NCBI GenBank assembly: GCA_018715855.1
Contig: DVKW01000141.1
Span: forward strand, 1 to 8,253
Reading direction: 5' to 3'
Source: Candidatus Galligastranaerophilus intestinigallinarum
Lineage (GTDB): Bacteria; Cyanobacteriota; Vampirovibrionia; Gastranaerophilales; Gastranaerophilaceae
Length of the DNA: 8,253 nt
The notes under the pieces are model-generated. The model saw only the letters and a list, made by a program, of their open reading frames with translations. It did not search any database and was not told where the DNA came from. This document shows, piece by piece, positions 1 to 6,406 of the stretch (position 1 is the first letter of the stretch; each line of letters begins with the position of its first letter). The position numbers and the translations under genes were made by a program.

Positions 1-1881
1 TTGGAAATCTTCCAGTGTTTGTACGCTATCTGTGATTTCAACCCAATCATCTCTTTGAGCAAGAACATTGCCGTAATCACAGCCGTTTCCTGATGTTGAA
101 TAGCCGAAGGCTTTTTGAATTGCTTGAGAAACGCCGGTTGCACACCAGCCGCCGCCTTGGGTTACTCCGCCGTAAAGTGAATTAGCGGCATCTGCAAGAG
201 CTTGGCCTCTTTCTTCATCATATTGCCCCCATGGGCTTATTTGGTTTTCTTCTTGAATTTTTTGAGCTTCAAGTTCGCTTATTTTGGTTTCTAATGTTGT
301 TATTTCGTCTTGAACCGTTGTAATTTCAGCTTTTTTATTTGTTATTGCAGTTTCTTTTGCTGTTTCATATTCACTTCTTAAATCTTGATATTTTTCAAGT
401 GCTTCTTTTGTTTTGTCGCTCACTAAGCCCTTGATTTTTTCTTCAATATCATCTCTTTCGCCTTTTAGGGTTTCGTTTAATTCTTTGGCATTATCCAAGG
501 CTTCTTGGGCTTCTTTTTCATCTTCTTTTAAATCTGCTAATTCATCTTCTGCCGCTTGAATTTCTTCATCTTTTGCGGCAATTTTTTCTTCAAGCTCAGC
601 TATTTTAGAATTAATTTCATCTTCATTATTTTCGGTTACTTTTGTAGATTTCACTGATGCCAAACTTGATTCAAGCGCTGATTTATCAGATTTTAAGGAA
701 GATATTTCATCTTCTTTTGTTGTAATTTGTTCTTGAGTTTCCGTTAATTTTAAGTCTGCTTCTTTTATATCTTCTTCATTTTCTTCAATTTCTTTTTCTT
801 TATTTTCAAGTTCGTCTTTTGCAGCTTTCACTTCTTCATTGCTTTCGGCTTCATCTGCCAAAAGTTCTTTATATTCTTCTTCAGCTTCATCCATATTCTC
901 TTTTGCTTCTTTAACCGATTCGTCGTTGCCTTCATAGACACTGGAAAGTTCGCCGTTTAAGCTTTCAAGGTCGCTTTCTTTGGTTGCTTTTTGTTGTTCA
1001 AGTTCTTGAATGCTTGCATCAAGGTCTTCTTTAGCGCCAAGCCCTGTTGTGCCTGATGTTTGACCGCCTGAGCTTACACCGCCCGAGCTTGTTCCGCCTG
1101 ATGAATAACCGCCTGAACTTCCCCCTGACGAATAGCCGCCGGAAGGTGCATAAGAAGGAGTTGTTTGCGCTTGTTGAAGCGGCTGTTCTTCGTTGTTAAA
1201 ACCAAGAGCATCTTTTAATTTATCTACAAGCTGCGTAAATTCAATGTCTTCATCAACTTTTTCTTTGTTGTCGGTGGTTTCTAAATCATTTTCTTCAATT
1301 AATTTTTCAATATCTTGATATGAAAGGTTGTCAACGTTATCATCCGAGCCTGAAACCGTGCCAATTTCATCTTCGCTTAATTTGCCGTCATTATTTGAAT
1401 CAATTAAATCAAAAAATTTATCATAGCCTATTTCTTCAATAACTTCTTGAAGTTTAGGGTATTTTGAAATCATTTCTTTGAATTTATCAAGGTCAACATC
1501 TTGAAGCTCTTTTGTTTCAATCATATCAACATCTTCTGATACTTCTTTTTCATATTTATTGTAAAGTTCCAAAAGTTCACCCGATGTCAGGCCGATTTCA
1601 TCTAAAATTCCTTTAAATTTTAAAAGTTCTTCATTTGAAAGCTCTTTGTTTTCATCCAAATCCATTGATGTGTGCAGTTTATTTACTGCTTCTTCCAATT
1701 CTTCAGTATCGTAGCTTTCTTCAAATTCTGATGAAATTTCAACAAGTTCATCTTCATTAATTTTGTCTTTTGAAATTCCTTCGCCTTTTTCCTTGTCTTT
1801 TGTATCAATTTTTTCTAAATATTGGTTTAGAAACAATATCTTAGTAAGGATATTAGCATCTTTAATTTCAAATGGAGCCAT
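1..1881 (-). CDS. EF-hand / Gly-Ser linker / coiled-coil protein with C-terminal CHAP- or NlpC/P60-like cysteine hydrolase domain (3' end outside window)
   Basis: The frame is open for 627 codons from ATG 1881 to the left edge, so the C-terminus is missing. Two canonical EF-hand loops lie at residues 74-85 (DLDENKELSNEE) and 161-172 (DSNNDGKLSEDE), with Asp/Asn at loop positions 1, 3 and 5 and Glu at 12, so calcium binding is likely. Residues 247-277 are a Gly/Ser-rich linker (GGYSSGG-type repeats). Residues about 285-547 are a very acidic, Lys/Glu/Ala/Leu-rich coiled coil. From about 548 a globular domain begins, with GGGWCATGVSQAI around Cys580 and a following G..Y.NVL segment. This resembles the catalytic-Cys helix of CHAP or NlpC/P60-like peptidoglycan amidases and peptidases; the expected His would lie beyond the edge. 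The N-terminus (MAPFEIKDANIL) is not a signal peptide, so export by the Sec route is not evident. A cell-wall or secreted-effector role is inferred only. The gene is divergent from rpiB. EF-hands and coiled coil are sure; the hydrolase assignment is moderate. Confidence 0.85.
   Translation of the reverse strand, partial: MAPFEIKDANILTKILFLNQYLEKIDTKDKEKGEGISKDKINEDELVEISSEFEESYDTEELEEAVNKLHTSMDLDENKELSNEELLKFKGILDEIGLTSGELLELYNKYEKEVSEDVDMIETKELQDVDLDKFKEMISKYPKLQEVIEEIGYDKFFDLIDSNNDGKLSEDEIGTVSGSDDNVDNLSYQDIEKLIEENDLETTDNKEKVDEDIEFTQLVDKLKDALGFNNEEQPLQQAQTTPSYAPSGGYSSGGSSGGYSSGGTSSGGVSSGGQTSGTTGLGAKEDLDASIQELEQQKATKESDLESLNGELSSVYEGNDESVKEAKENMDEAEEEYKELLADEAESNEEVKAAKDELENKEKEIEENEEDIKEADLKLTETQEQITTKEDEISSLKSDKSALESSLASVKSTKVTENNEDEINSKIAELEEKIAAKDEEIQAAEDELADLKEDEKEAQEALDNAKELNETLKGERDDIEEKIKGLVSDKTKEALEKYQDLRSEYETAKETAITNKKAEITTVQDEITTLETKISELEAQKIQEENQISPWGQYDEERGQALADAANSLYGGVTQGGGWCATGVSQAIQKAFGYSTSGNGCDYGNVLAQRDDWVEITDSVQTLEDFQ
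1051..1143 (-). repeat. Degenerate Gly/Ser codon repeat encoding the interdomain linker
   Basis: Imperfect repetition of a short unit encodes SSGG steps (GGYSSGG, SSGGYSSGG, TSSGGVSSGG) at residues 247-277 of the EF-hand/coiled-coil protein. It is locally richer in G+C than its surroundings. It separates the EF-hand region from the coiled coil and is best read as a flexible linker, which could vary in unit number between strains. Confidence 0.7.
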
Positions 1882-1892
1882 GGTTAAAATTT

Positions 1893-1900
1893 CCCTTCCT
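1893..1900 (-). promoter_or_regulatory. Shine-Dalgarno AGGAAGGG for the EF-hand/coiled-coil gene
   Basis: On the minus strand AGGAAGGG sits 11 bases before ATG 1881, a strong but slightly distant ribosome binding site. An in-frame ATG at 1911 lies upstream of it and has no such sequence before it, so the site favours the 1881 start. Confidence 0.6.
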
Positions 1901-1985
1901 TCAATTATCATGGTTTTCGGCACTAAATTTGAAAAAATTAAAAATTTTTGGCATTTTGCCTCTGTTTTTTTACATTTGTTTACAA

Positions 1986-2016
1986 AATAAATTTTTTTTA
2001 AAATTGCAATTGTCAA
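1986..2016 (-). promoter_or_regulatory. Possible sigma-70 promoter for the EF-hand/coiled-coil gene
   Basis: A consensus -35 TTGACA reads on the minus strand at 2016-2011. The -10 is poor: AATTTA, ATTTAT and TTTATT occur at spacings of 17, 18 and 19. The -35 overlaps the plus-strand -35 of rpiB by five bases. The leader to the start codon would be roughly 100 bases and is A/T-rich. Confidence 0.35.
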
Positions 2017-2038
2017 ACCCTAAAATATCGTTTATGAT
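2010..2038 (+). promoter_or_regulatory. Sigma-70 promoter of rpiB
   Basis: TTGTCA at 2010-2015 and TATGAT at 2033-2038 are separated by 17 bases, each one mismatch from consensus. Transcription would begin near 2045, giving a short leader. A GGGAG ribosome binding site at 2057-2061 stands 10 bases before the rpiB ATG. Confidence 0.7.
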
Positions 2039-2071
2039 GAGTATATATATTCTGTTGGGAGTCAAAAGATA

Positions 2072-2506
2072 ATGGAAAAACAAAAAATTGCAATCGGGTC
2101 AGACCATGGCGGCTTTAATTTAAAAGAAACAATTAAAGAATATTTAAAAGCCCACGGGTATGAATTTGTTGATTTTGGTATTTATACAAAAGAAGCTTGC
2201 GATTACCCCATTATTGCAAAAGCCGTTGCAAATGAAGTTGCACAAGGTAAATGCGACAAGGGCATTTTGGTTTGCGGCACAGGCATCGGGATGGCATTAG
2301 CTGCAAACAAAGTAAGGGGAATTAGAGCGGTTTCTCTTGAAAACACATATTCTGCACGTGTTTCAAGAGCCCACAATAATGCAAACATTTTGTGCTTAGG
2401 CGAAAGAGTTATAGGCGAACATTTGGCACTGGATATTGTTGATATGTGGCTTAAAACAGGCTTTGAAGGCGGCAGGCACAAAAGAAGAGTTGATATGATT
2501 GAATAA
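2072..2506 (+). CDS. rpiB: Ribose-5-phosphate isomerase B (RpiB/LacA family)
   Basis: This cytoplasmic enzyme interconverts ribose 5-phosphate and ribulose 5-phosphate in the non-oxidative pentose phosphate pathway. The 144-residue length is normal for the family. Visible marks are the N-terminal IAIGSDHGG (residues 6-14), the catalytic-base Cys68 in VCGTGIGM with Thr70, the family His101-Asn102 in SRAHNNAN, and the basic C-terminal GGRHKRRVDMI (133-143) that contributes phosphate-binding arginines. Some relatives act on allose 6-phosphate or are galactose-6-phosphate isomerase subunits (LacA/LacB). The single gene without lac or allose neighbours, and the complete active site, favour RpiB. 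It is a single-gene unit with its own promoter and terminator, convergent with the efflux operon. Nothing looks truncated or foreign. Confidence 0.95.
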   Translation: MEKQKIAIGSDHGGFNLKETIKEYLKAHGYEFVDFGIYTKEACDYPIIAKAVANEVAQGKCDKGILVCGTGIGMALAANKVRGIRAVSLENTYSARVSRAHNNANILCLGERVIGEHLALDIVDMWLKTGFEGGRHKRRVDMIE

Positions 2507-2524
2507 TTTTTATAATCAACGTAT

Positions 2525-2553
2525 AAAAAGCGCTTAATTTAAGCGCTTTTTTT
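2525..2553. terminator. Bidirectional intrinsic terminator between rpiB and emrB
   Basis: The stem AGCGCTT (2529-2535) pairs with AAGCGCT (2541-2547) around AATTT; it is flanked by five A on the left and seven T on the right, so it works in either direction. It serves rpiB on the plus strand and the marR-emrA-emrB operon on the minus strand. The emrB stop codon (2541-2539) lies in its loop and stem. Confidence 0.85.
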
Positions 2554-4110
2554 GTTCTTTTGAAAATTTACATTTAAGAAAAATGCCAACGGAAAAAGGC
2601 AAATTGCAATTAGAGCAAAAATTTCAAAAACATCAACATATGCCATTAATTTTGATTGAACTAAAAGCTGCTTGTATAAAAGCGCGCCTGCCTTATGAAT
2701 TGCGGGGTTTAATGCCATTGTATTTGAAAACCCCGATGCAAAATGAGAAATTCTGTTTTGAAAAATAAGGTTAAAATTGGACATGTTTTCAACCAAATAT
2801 GTTTGGTGAACTTGGGATAACCTTGCAACCAAAGTAGATGACATTGAAACAACAAAGGCTGTCATAACGCATTTTGATAAGCTGTGAAGGCCTGCGCCGT
2901 TTGAAAGTTCGGATTTTGGCAATGTTCCGAGGCATAGCGCAGAAATTGGAATAAACACCAAAATAACGCCAATTCCCATTAAAATGTTAGGCAGAACCAC
3001 ATAAGCATAAGAAATTGAAAGGTTTAAATTAGCGTACATAAAAGTTGAAACGGAAAGAAAAATAAAACCTGTTGAAACCAAAATTCTGTTGTCTATTTTT
3101 TCAACCATTTTGCCGATAAATAAAAGCATAACAAGGCAAGATATTACTCTTGGCGCAAGTGAAAAACCGCTAAGCATTGCCGTGTAGCCCATTAAACTTT
3201 GCAAAAACTGGGGAAGAAGAACAATTGTAACATAGATTATCATATTCACAGATGACCCCAAAATTGTTCCTATAAAAAAGTTTTTGTCTTTAAAAACTCT
3301 TAAATTAACAATTGCATTTTTACATTCTAATTCCCAAACAATAAAAAATGTAAAAGCCGAAGCGGAAATGCCCGTTAACCAGCAAATCCAATCTGTATCA
3401 AACCAATCATATTGCTGGCCTTTATCTAAAACAATTTGCATTGTTAAAAGCCAGATAACAAGGGCAACAAGCCCTATGACATCTGTTTTTTGAACAGGCT
3501 TTCTTTCTTTTAATTCTTCCACATTGCAATGAACCAATATGATTGAAAAAATTCCGACAGGAATATTTATAAGATATATCCACTGCCATGCGGAATTATC
3601 CACAATAAAACCGCCAAATGTTGGCCCCATTATAGAAAACACCATTACTGCAAACCCAAATAGAGCCATTGCAACACCCCTTTTTTCAAAAGGAAAAGCT
3701 GCAATTAAAATAGCTTGAGATATTGGCATCATCGGCCCGCCGCCTATGCCTTGAATAATTCTTCCTATTACAAGAAAATTAAGACTGTGTGCAAGGGCAC
3801 ATACAATTGAACCAAAGGTAAAAATGGCAATAAAAACTTTCAAAAAGTTTACTCTGCCCATTAAATTTTCAAGCCACCCCGTTAGGGGAATTAAAATTGC
3901 GTTTGCAATCATATAGCTTGTAATAACCCAATTGGCTTCATCCAAGGTAGAGCCGAAAAACCCTGCAATATGCGGAATTGCAACGTTTGTAGCAGATGTT
4001 GCGAGCATGGTAAATGCTGTCGGCAGGAGAATTGTGAATGCCACTAGCCAAAGTGGCGCGGGATGGGATTCTTGAGGAGCTTTTATATCTATTCTTCCTG
4101 CCGAATGCAT
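2539..4110 (-). CDS. emrB: EmrB/QacA-type MFS multidrug efflux transporter (DHA2 family, 14 TM)
   Basis: This is an inner-membrane, proton-driven drug exporter expected to work with the adaptor encoded just upstream. The 523 residues match EmrB length, and the hydrophobic pattern fits 14 transmembrane helices, the first starting near residue 20 and the last near 492-514. Family motifs are plain: LDEANWVITSYMIANAILIPLTGWL (56-80, continuing into motif A around GWLENLMGR), RIIQGIGGGPMMP (117-129, motif B) and the antiporter motif C segment ending in GPTFGG (162-167). The loop IVLDKGQQYDWF (226-237) and LLPQFLQSLMGYTA (298-311) also follow E. coli EmrB closely. The ATG lies 2 bases after the emrA stop, with AGGA 12 bases ahead inside emrA, which implies coupled translation. 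The last codons run into the terminator. Its substrate cannot be read from the sequence. Confidence 0.93.
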   Translation of the reverse strand: MHSAGRIDIKAPQESHPAPLWLVAFTILLPTAFTMLATSATNVAIPHIAGFFGSTLDEANWVITSYMIANAILIPLTGWLENLMGRVNFLKVFIAIFTFGSIVCALAHSLNFLVIGRIIQGIGGGPMMPISQAILIAAFPFEKRGVAMALFGFAVMVFSIMGPTFGGFIVDNSAWQWIYLINIPVGIFSIILVHCNVEELKERKPVQKTDVIGLVALVIWLLTMQIVLDKGQQYDWFDTDWICWLTGISASAFTFFIVWELECKNAIVNLRVFKDKNFFIGTILGSSVNMIIYVTIVLLPQFLQSLMGYTAMLSGFSLAPRVISCLVMLLFIGKMVEKIDNRILVSTGFIFLSVSTFMYANLNLSISYAYVVLPNILMGIGVILVFIPISALCLGTLPKSELSNGAGLHSLSKCVMTAFVVSMSSTLVARLSQVHQTYLVENMSNFNLIFQNRISHFASGFSNTMALNPAIHKAGALLYKQLLVQSKLMAYVDVFEIFALIAICLFPLAFFLNVNFQKNKKSA

Positions 4111-4112
4111 TT

Positions 4113-5180
4113 TTATTTAATCCTAACTTCAGGAACAACCGACATCCCGGGCACTATGTTGTAATCTGAAACATCTTCATCAAAAACGATTTTGACAGGC
4201 ACTCTTTGAACAATTTTAACGTAGCTGCCAACTGCGTTTTCAGGCGGGAACAAACTTGCTTTTGCACCTGTTGCTCTTTGAATGCTGTCAACTTTGCCTT
4301 TGAACTTTTTCCCCGGATAGGTATCTATTTTAATTGTAACAGGCTGTCCTTTTTTCATATAAGTTAATTGAGTTTCTTTAAAATTAGCAATAACCCACAT
4401 TTTTTCAGGAACAACTGCCATCATGGGCTGTGCTATTTGAAGATAATTGCCTTGTTCAACTGTACGGTTTGTAACAAGCCCGTCTTGGGGAGCATAAATT
4501 TTTGTATATGATAAATCAAGTTTTGCTTGTTCAACTTCTGCTTCAAGTTTTTTAATTTCTGCCAAAGATGCTTCTTTGTTTGCTTTAGCCGATTGCAACA
4601 TTGAATTTGAAGCTTTTTCGTTATCTATTGCAGATTTGAATTCCGATTGTGCAACGGTTAATTTTGTTTTGGCTGCATCATATTCTTGTTTTGAAGCTAT
4701 GCCTTCTTTGTACATATCGGAATATCTTTTGTAATCTTTCTGTGCAAAATCAAGCTTAGATTTTGCAGATTTTATATCATGCCCTGTTTTCATTAATTCT
4801 GATTCTGAACGGTTGATTTGCTTGTCTGCAATGTTTAATGATGCCTTAGCAGATTCTAAACTTGCCTCTTTTTGGTTTAGAGCGGTTATATAATCATTTG
4901 GGTCAATTTCAACAAGCAATTGCCCTTTTTTAACCTCTTCGTTATCATCTACAAGAAGTTTTATAACCTGCCCCTTAACCCTTGGAGCAACCGTTATGAT
5001 GTGCCCTTCAACAAAAGCATCATCTGTTGATTGAAAGTGCATTGAATGAATAATAAAATAAATTCCTGCAATTAAAAATATCAGTGCAACAATAGATGGC
5101 ACAATTACTCTTTTTTTGGTGTATGCAGGCCTTAGGTCGTCATGGTGAATTTGAACTTCGCCTTCATTGTTTATACTCAT
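4113..5180 (-). CDS. emrA: EmrA-type membrane fusion protein (HlyD family periplasmic adaptor)
   Basis: This adaptor links the EmrB pump to an outer-membrane channel. It has 355 residues. The cytoplasmic tail (1-23) is followed by one membrane anchor (about 24-46). Then come the first lipoyl half with STDDAFVEGH (51-60) and APRVKGQV, a long alpha-helical coiled-coil hairpin (about 98-225), the second lipoyl half (YAPQDGLVTNRTVEQGNYL, 229-247), and a beta-barrel. The barrel contains the EmrA signature SLFPPENAVGSYVKIVQRVPVKI-like stretch (309-331, key residues PPENA and VQRVPV). It is the middle gene of marR-emrA-emrB; its ATG follows the marR stop by 14 bases, with an AAGGGA ribosome binding site in the gap. 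No TolC-like partner is in the window, so it must use one encoded elsewhere or act without one. Confidence 0.93.
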   Translation of the reverse strand: MSINNEGEVQIHHDDLRPAYTKKRVIVPSIVALIFLIAGIYFIIHSMHFQSTDDAFVEGHIITVAPRVKGQVIKLLVDDNEEVKKGQLLVEIDPNDYITALNQKEASLESAKASLNIADKQINRSESELMKTGHDIKSAKSKLDFAQKDYKRYSDMYKEGIASKQEYDAAKTKLTVAQSEFKSAIDNEKASNSMLQSAKANKEASLAEIKKLEAEVEQAKLDLSYTKIYAPQDGLVTNRTVEQGNYLQIAQPMMAVVPEKMWVIANFKETQLTYMKKGQPVTIKIDTYPGKKFKGKVDSIQRATGAKASLFPPENAVGSYVKIVQRVPVKIVFDEDVSDYNIVPGMSVVPEVRIK

Positions 5181-5194
5181 ATTATTTCCCTTTA

Positions 5195-5650
5195 TTATGT
5201 TTGTAATTTCGTTTTTGGTTCTAAGTTATCAAGCATTTTTCCAAGCGTATCAATGCAAGATTCAAGTTCTTCTTTTGTAATGCCATTTACTGCGCTATTG
5301 TGCAATTCAAGCATATATGGTCTTATTTTTTGGTGAATTTCAACACCTTTTTTTGTTATCACAATTTTGAAAACTTTTCTTTTTTGAACATCTTCAACCC
5401 TTTTTACAAGGCCTTTTTTTTCTAGAATGTTAATAAGCCTTGTTATATTTGGGCGGTCTTTATAGGCAATTTCAGCTATTTGCCTTTGGTATAATTCGCC
5501 GTTTTCAACAAGAATGGCCAAAATTATGTATTGTTCGGGTGTTATTTCAAAATTGTTCCTTGCGAACATTTGCAACTGTGCGATTTTTGCAACCAAGCCC
5601 GTTACGGTCAGAGCGATTAGAACCTTTTTGTTTAAAAAAGATTGTGGCAT
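5195..5650 (-). CDS. MarR-family transcriptional regulator
   Basis: A 151-residue winged-helix repressor, probably a dimer that binds an inverted repeat and is released by a small ligand. The helix-turn-helix runs over ITPEQYIILAILVENGELYQRQIAEIAYKD-type sequence (about 36-65). The recognition helix is RPNITRLINILEKKG (66-80), the wing follows at VKRVEDVQKRKVFKIVIT (82-99), and the terminal helices form the dimer interface. The ATG at 5650 has AGGAAG five bases upstream. Being first in an operon with emrA and emrB, it is most likely their local repressor, as MprA/EmrR is in E. coli. The usual MarR wing DxRxxR pattern is altered here to DVQKRK, still basic. The inducing compound is unknown. 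Confidence 0.9.
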   Translation of the reverse strand: MPQSFLNKKVLIALTVTGLVAKIAQLQMFARNNFEITPEQYIILAILVENGELYQRQIAEIAYKDRPNITRLINILEKKGLVKRVEDVQKRKVFKIVITKKGVEIHQKIRPYMLELHNSAVNGITKEELESCIDTLGKMLDNLEPKTKLQT

Positions 5651-5689
5651 TTTATCTTCCTGCTTAATTTAAAAGTTGTTAATGCTTCT

Positions 5690-5711
5690 TTGTGTTATTA
5701 TAATAACACAA
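5690..5711. promoter_or_regulatory. Perfect 22-base palindrome, probable MarR operator
   Basis: TTGTGTTATTA at 5690-5700 is followed immediately by its exact reverse complement at 5701-5711. It lies 39 bases upstream of the marR start codon and covers a TATAAT readable on either strand. Length, symmetry and position fit a site where a MarR dimer would block its own promoter and so the efflux genes. Confidence 0.75.
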
Positions 5712-5727
5712 GAATTTTTTTTGGCAA
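5697..5727 (-). promoter_or_regulatory. Promoter of the marR-emrA-emrB operon
   Basis: On the minus strand TATAAT at 5702-5697 is preceded by TTGCCA at 5727-5722 with a 19-base spacer; ATTATA gives 17. The -10 sits in the centre of the 22-base palindrome, so operator binding and RNA polymerase binding would exclude one another. The whole promoter fits between the operon and the end of the preceding gene. Confidence 0.55.
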
Positions 5728-5728
5728 T

Positions 5729-6289
5729 TTATTTTTCACAAGTAAAATTAGCAGCCAAATATTTAAACTTTTTAAATTCATTCTTTTTATTATATGTAGG
5801 TTCAAACAAAACATTTAAAACAAGCTTTTCACCGTTGTTGTTTTTTATTCTTCTGCATTGGTTTTTAAGATAGCTTTCAACATTAGAAAAGAAATTTCTT
5901 GAAGCATTTCTTGCTTCATAAGACTTTGCCTTGCCTGTTTTAGATTTTGCATCGCCTTTTGCAATGCCGATTGGTTTTGCCATTTCATCAATTCTATCTG
6001 CATCATAGCCTGTTACCAAAAATACATCGCAGCCGTTTTTGCCGTAATATGAACGAACAACAGGGTGCTTTTGGTAATCTTTATCCATTGCTTTATACAT
6101 ATCAACAAAGCCTTCATTATGTTCTTTTAAGGTTCTGTTTAAATTCCTTACAACATAACCTTGGCATTTTTTAATATTTTCTTTTGATGTTATTCTGTAA
6201 ACCGTTTCTTCCCCTTGTTCTTTTGAATAATATCTAACAGGGATATAACCTTTAAAGTTAATGTTATTATTTACGGCACCAATTTGCAT
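5729..6289 (-). CDS. Hypothetical protein with NNINFKGYIPV-type N-terminus
   Basis: I do not recognise a family for this 186-residue protein. It begins MQIGAVNNNINFKGYIPVRY and is basic, with a Lys-rich stretch at about 111-125 (KGDAKSKTGKAKSYEAR). It has three Cys residues in the body (42, 87, 145) and one near the C-terminus (184), no signal peptide and no membrane segment. A central FLVTGYDADRID (90-101) and a C-terminal LVLNVLFEPTYNKK (157-169) look like beta strands of a small alpha/beta fold. The ATG at 6289 has AGGA five bases upstream. The short Asn-rich start followed by FKG resembles N-termini I recall from many small Gastranaerophilales proteins; that is memory, not proof. It precedes marR on the same strand, but the operon promoter between them argues for separate regulation. 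It is divergent from the Dxs-like gene. Confidence 0.8.
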   Translation of the reverse strand: MQIGAVNNNINFKGYIPVRYYSKEQGEETVYRITSKENIKKCQGYVVRNLNRTLKEHNEGFVDMYKAMDKDYQKHPVVRSYYGKNGCDVFLVTGYDADRIDEMAKPIGIAKGDAKSKTGKAKSYEARNASRNFFSNVESYLKNQCRRIKNNNGEKLVLNVLFEPTYNKKNEFKKFKYLAANFTCEK

Positions 6290-6363
6290 AAAAATTCCTT
6301 TTCTTATTGGCTATAAAACCCCTGAATAATTTTTTTTGATAATTTTAAAAAATTAATAAGTGG

Positions 6364-6372
6364 TGCTAGAAT
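6364..6372 (+). promoter_or_regulatory. Extended -10 promoter of the Dxs-like gene
   Basis: TGCTAGAAT is an extended -10 (TGn plus TAGAAT, one mismatch from TATAAT). No convincing -35 lies 16-18 bases upstream, where the sequence is A/T-rich, as is common with extended -10 promoters. Transcription would start near 6379, before the TAGGAG ribosome binding site at 6391-6396, which is 10 bases from the ATG. Confidence 0.5.
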
Positions 6373-6406
6373 AAAGATTATTAAATATTATAGGAGTTTC
6401 AAATTT

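Noticed and set aside
1882..1911. In-frame ATG at 1911 as an upstream start of the EF-hand/coiled-coil gene, adding ten residues
   Set aside because: No ribosome binding site precedes it, whereas AGGAAGGG lies between it and ATG 1881 at a usable distance. It cannot be fully excluded.
1949..1960. Small hairpin GGCA-TTT-TGCC next to A/T runs in the leader of the EF-hand gene, as an attenuator or terminator
   Set aside because: The stem is only four base pairs, too weak to stand out in such AT-rich sequence.
1763..2072. Short plus-strand frames before rpiB (75 and 66 codons)
   Set aside because: They run antisense to the EF-hand gene and through the promoter region, with hydrophobic low-complexity products and no ribosome binding sites.
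2203..2481. 92-codon minus-strand frame inside rpiB
   Set aside because: It is a shadow of the well-conserved rpiB frame and has no family resemblance.
6386..6391. TATTAT as the -10 of the Dxs-like gene
   Set aside because: Transcription would begin within or after the TAGGAG ribosome binding site; the extended -10 at 6364-6372 is better placed.
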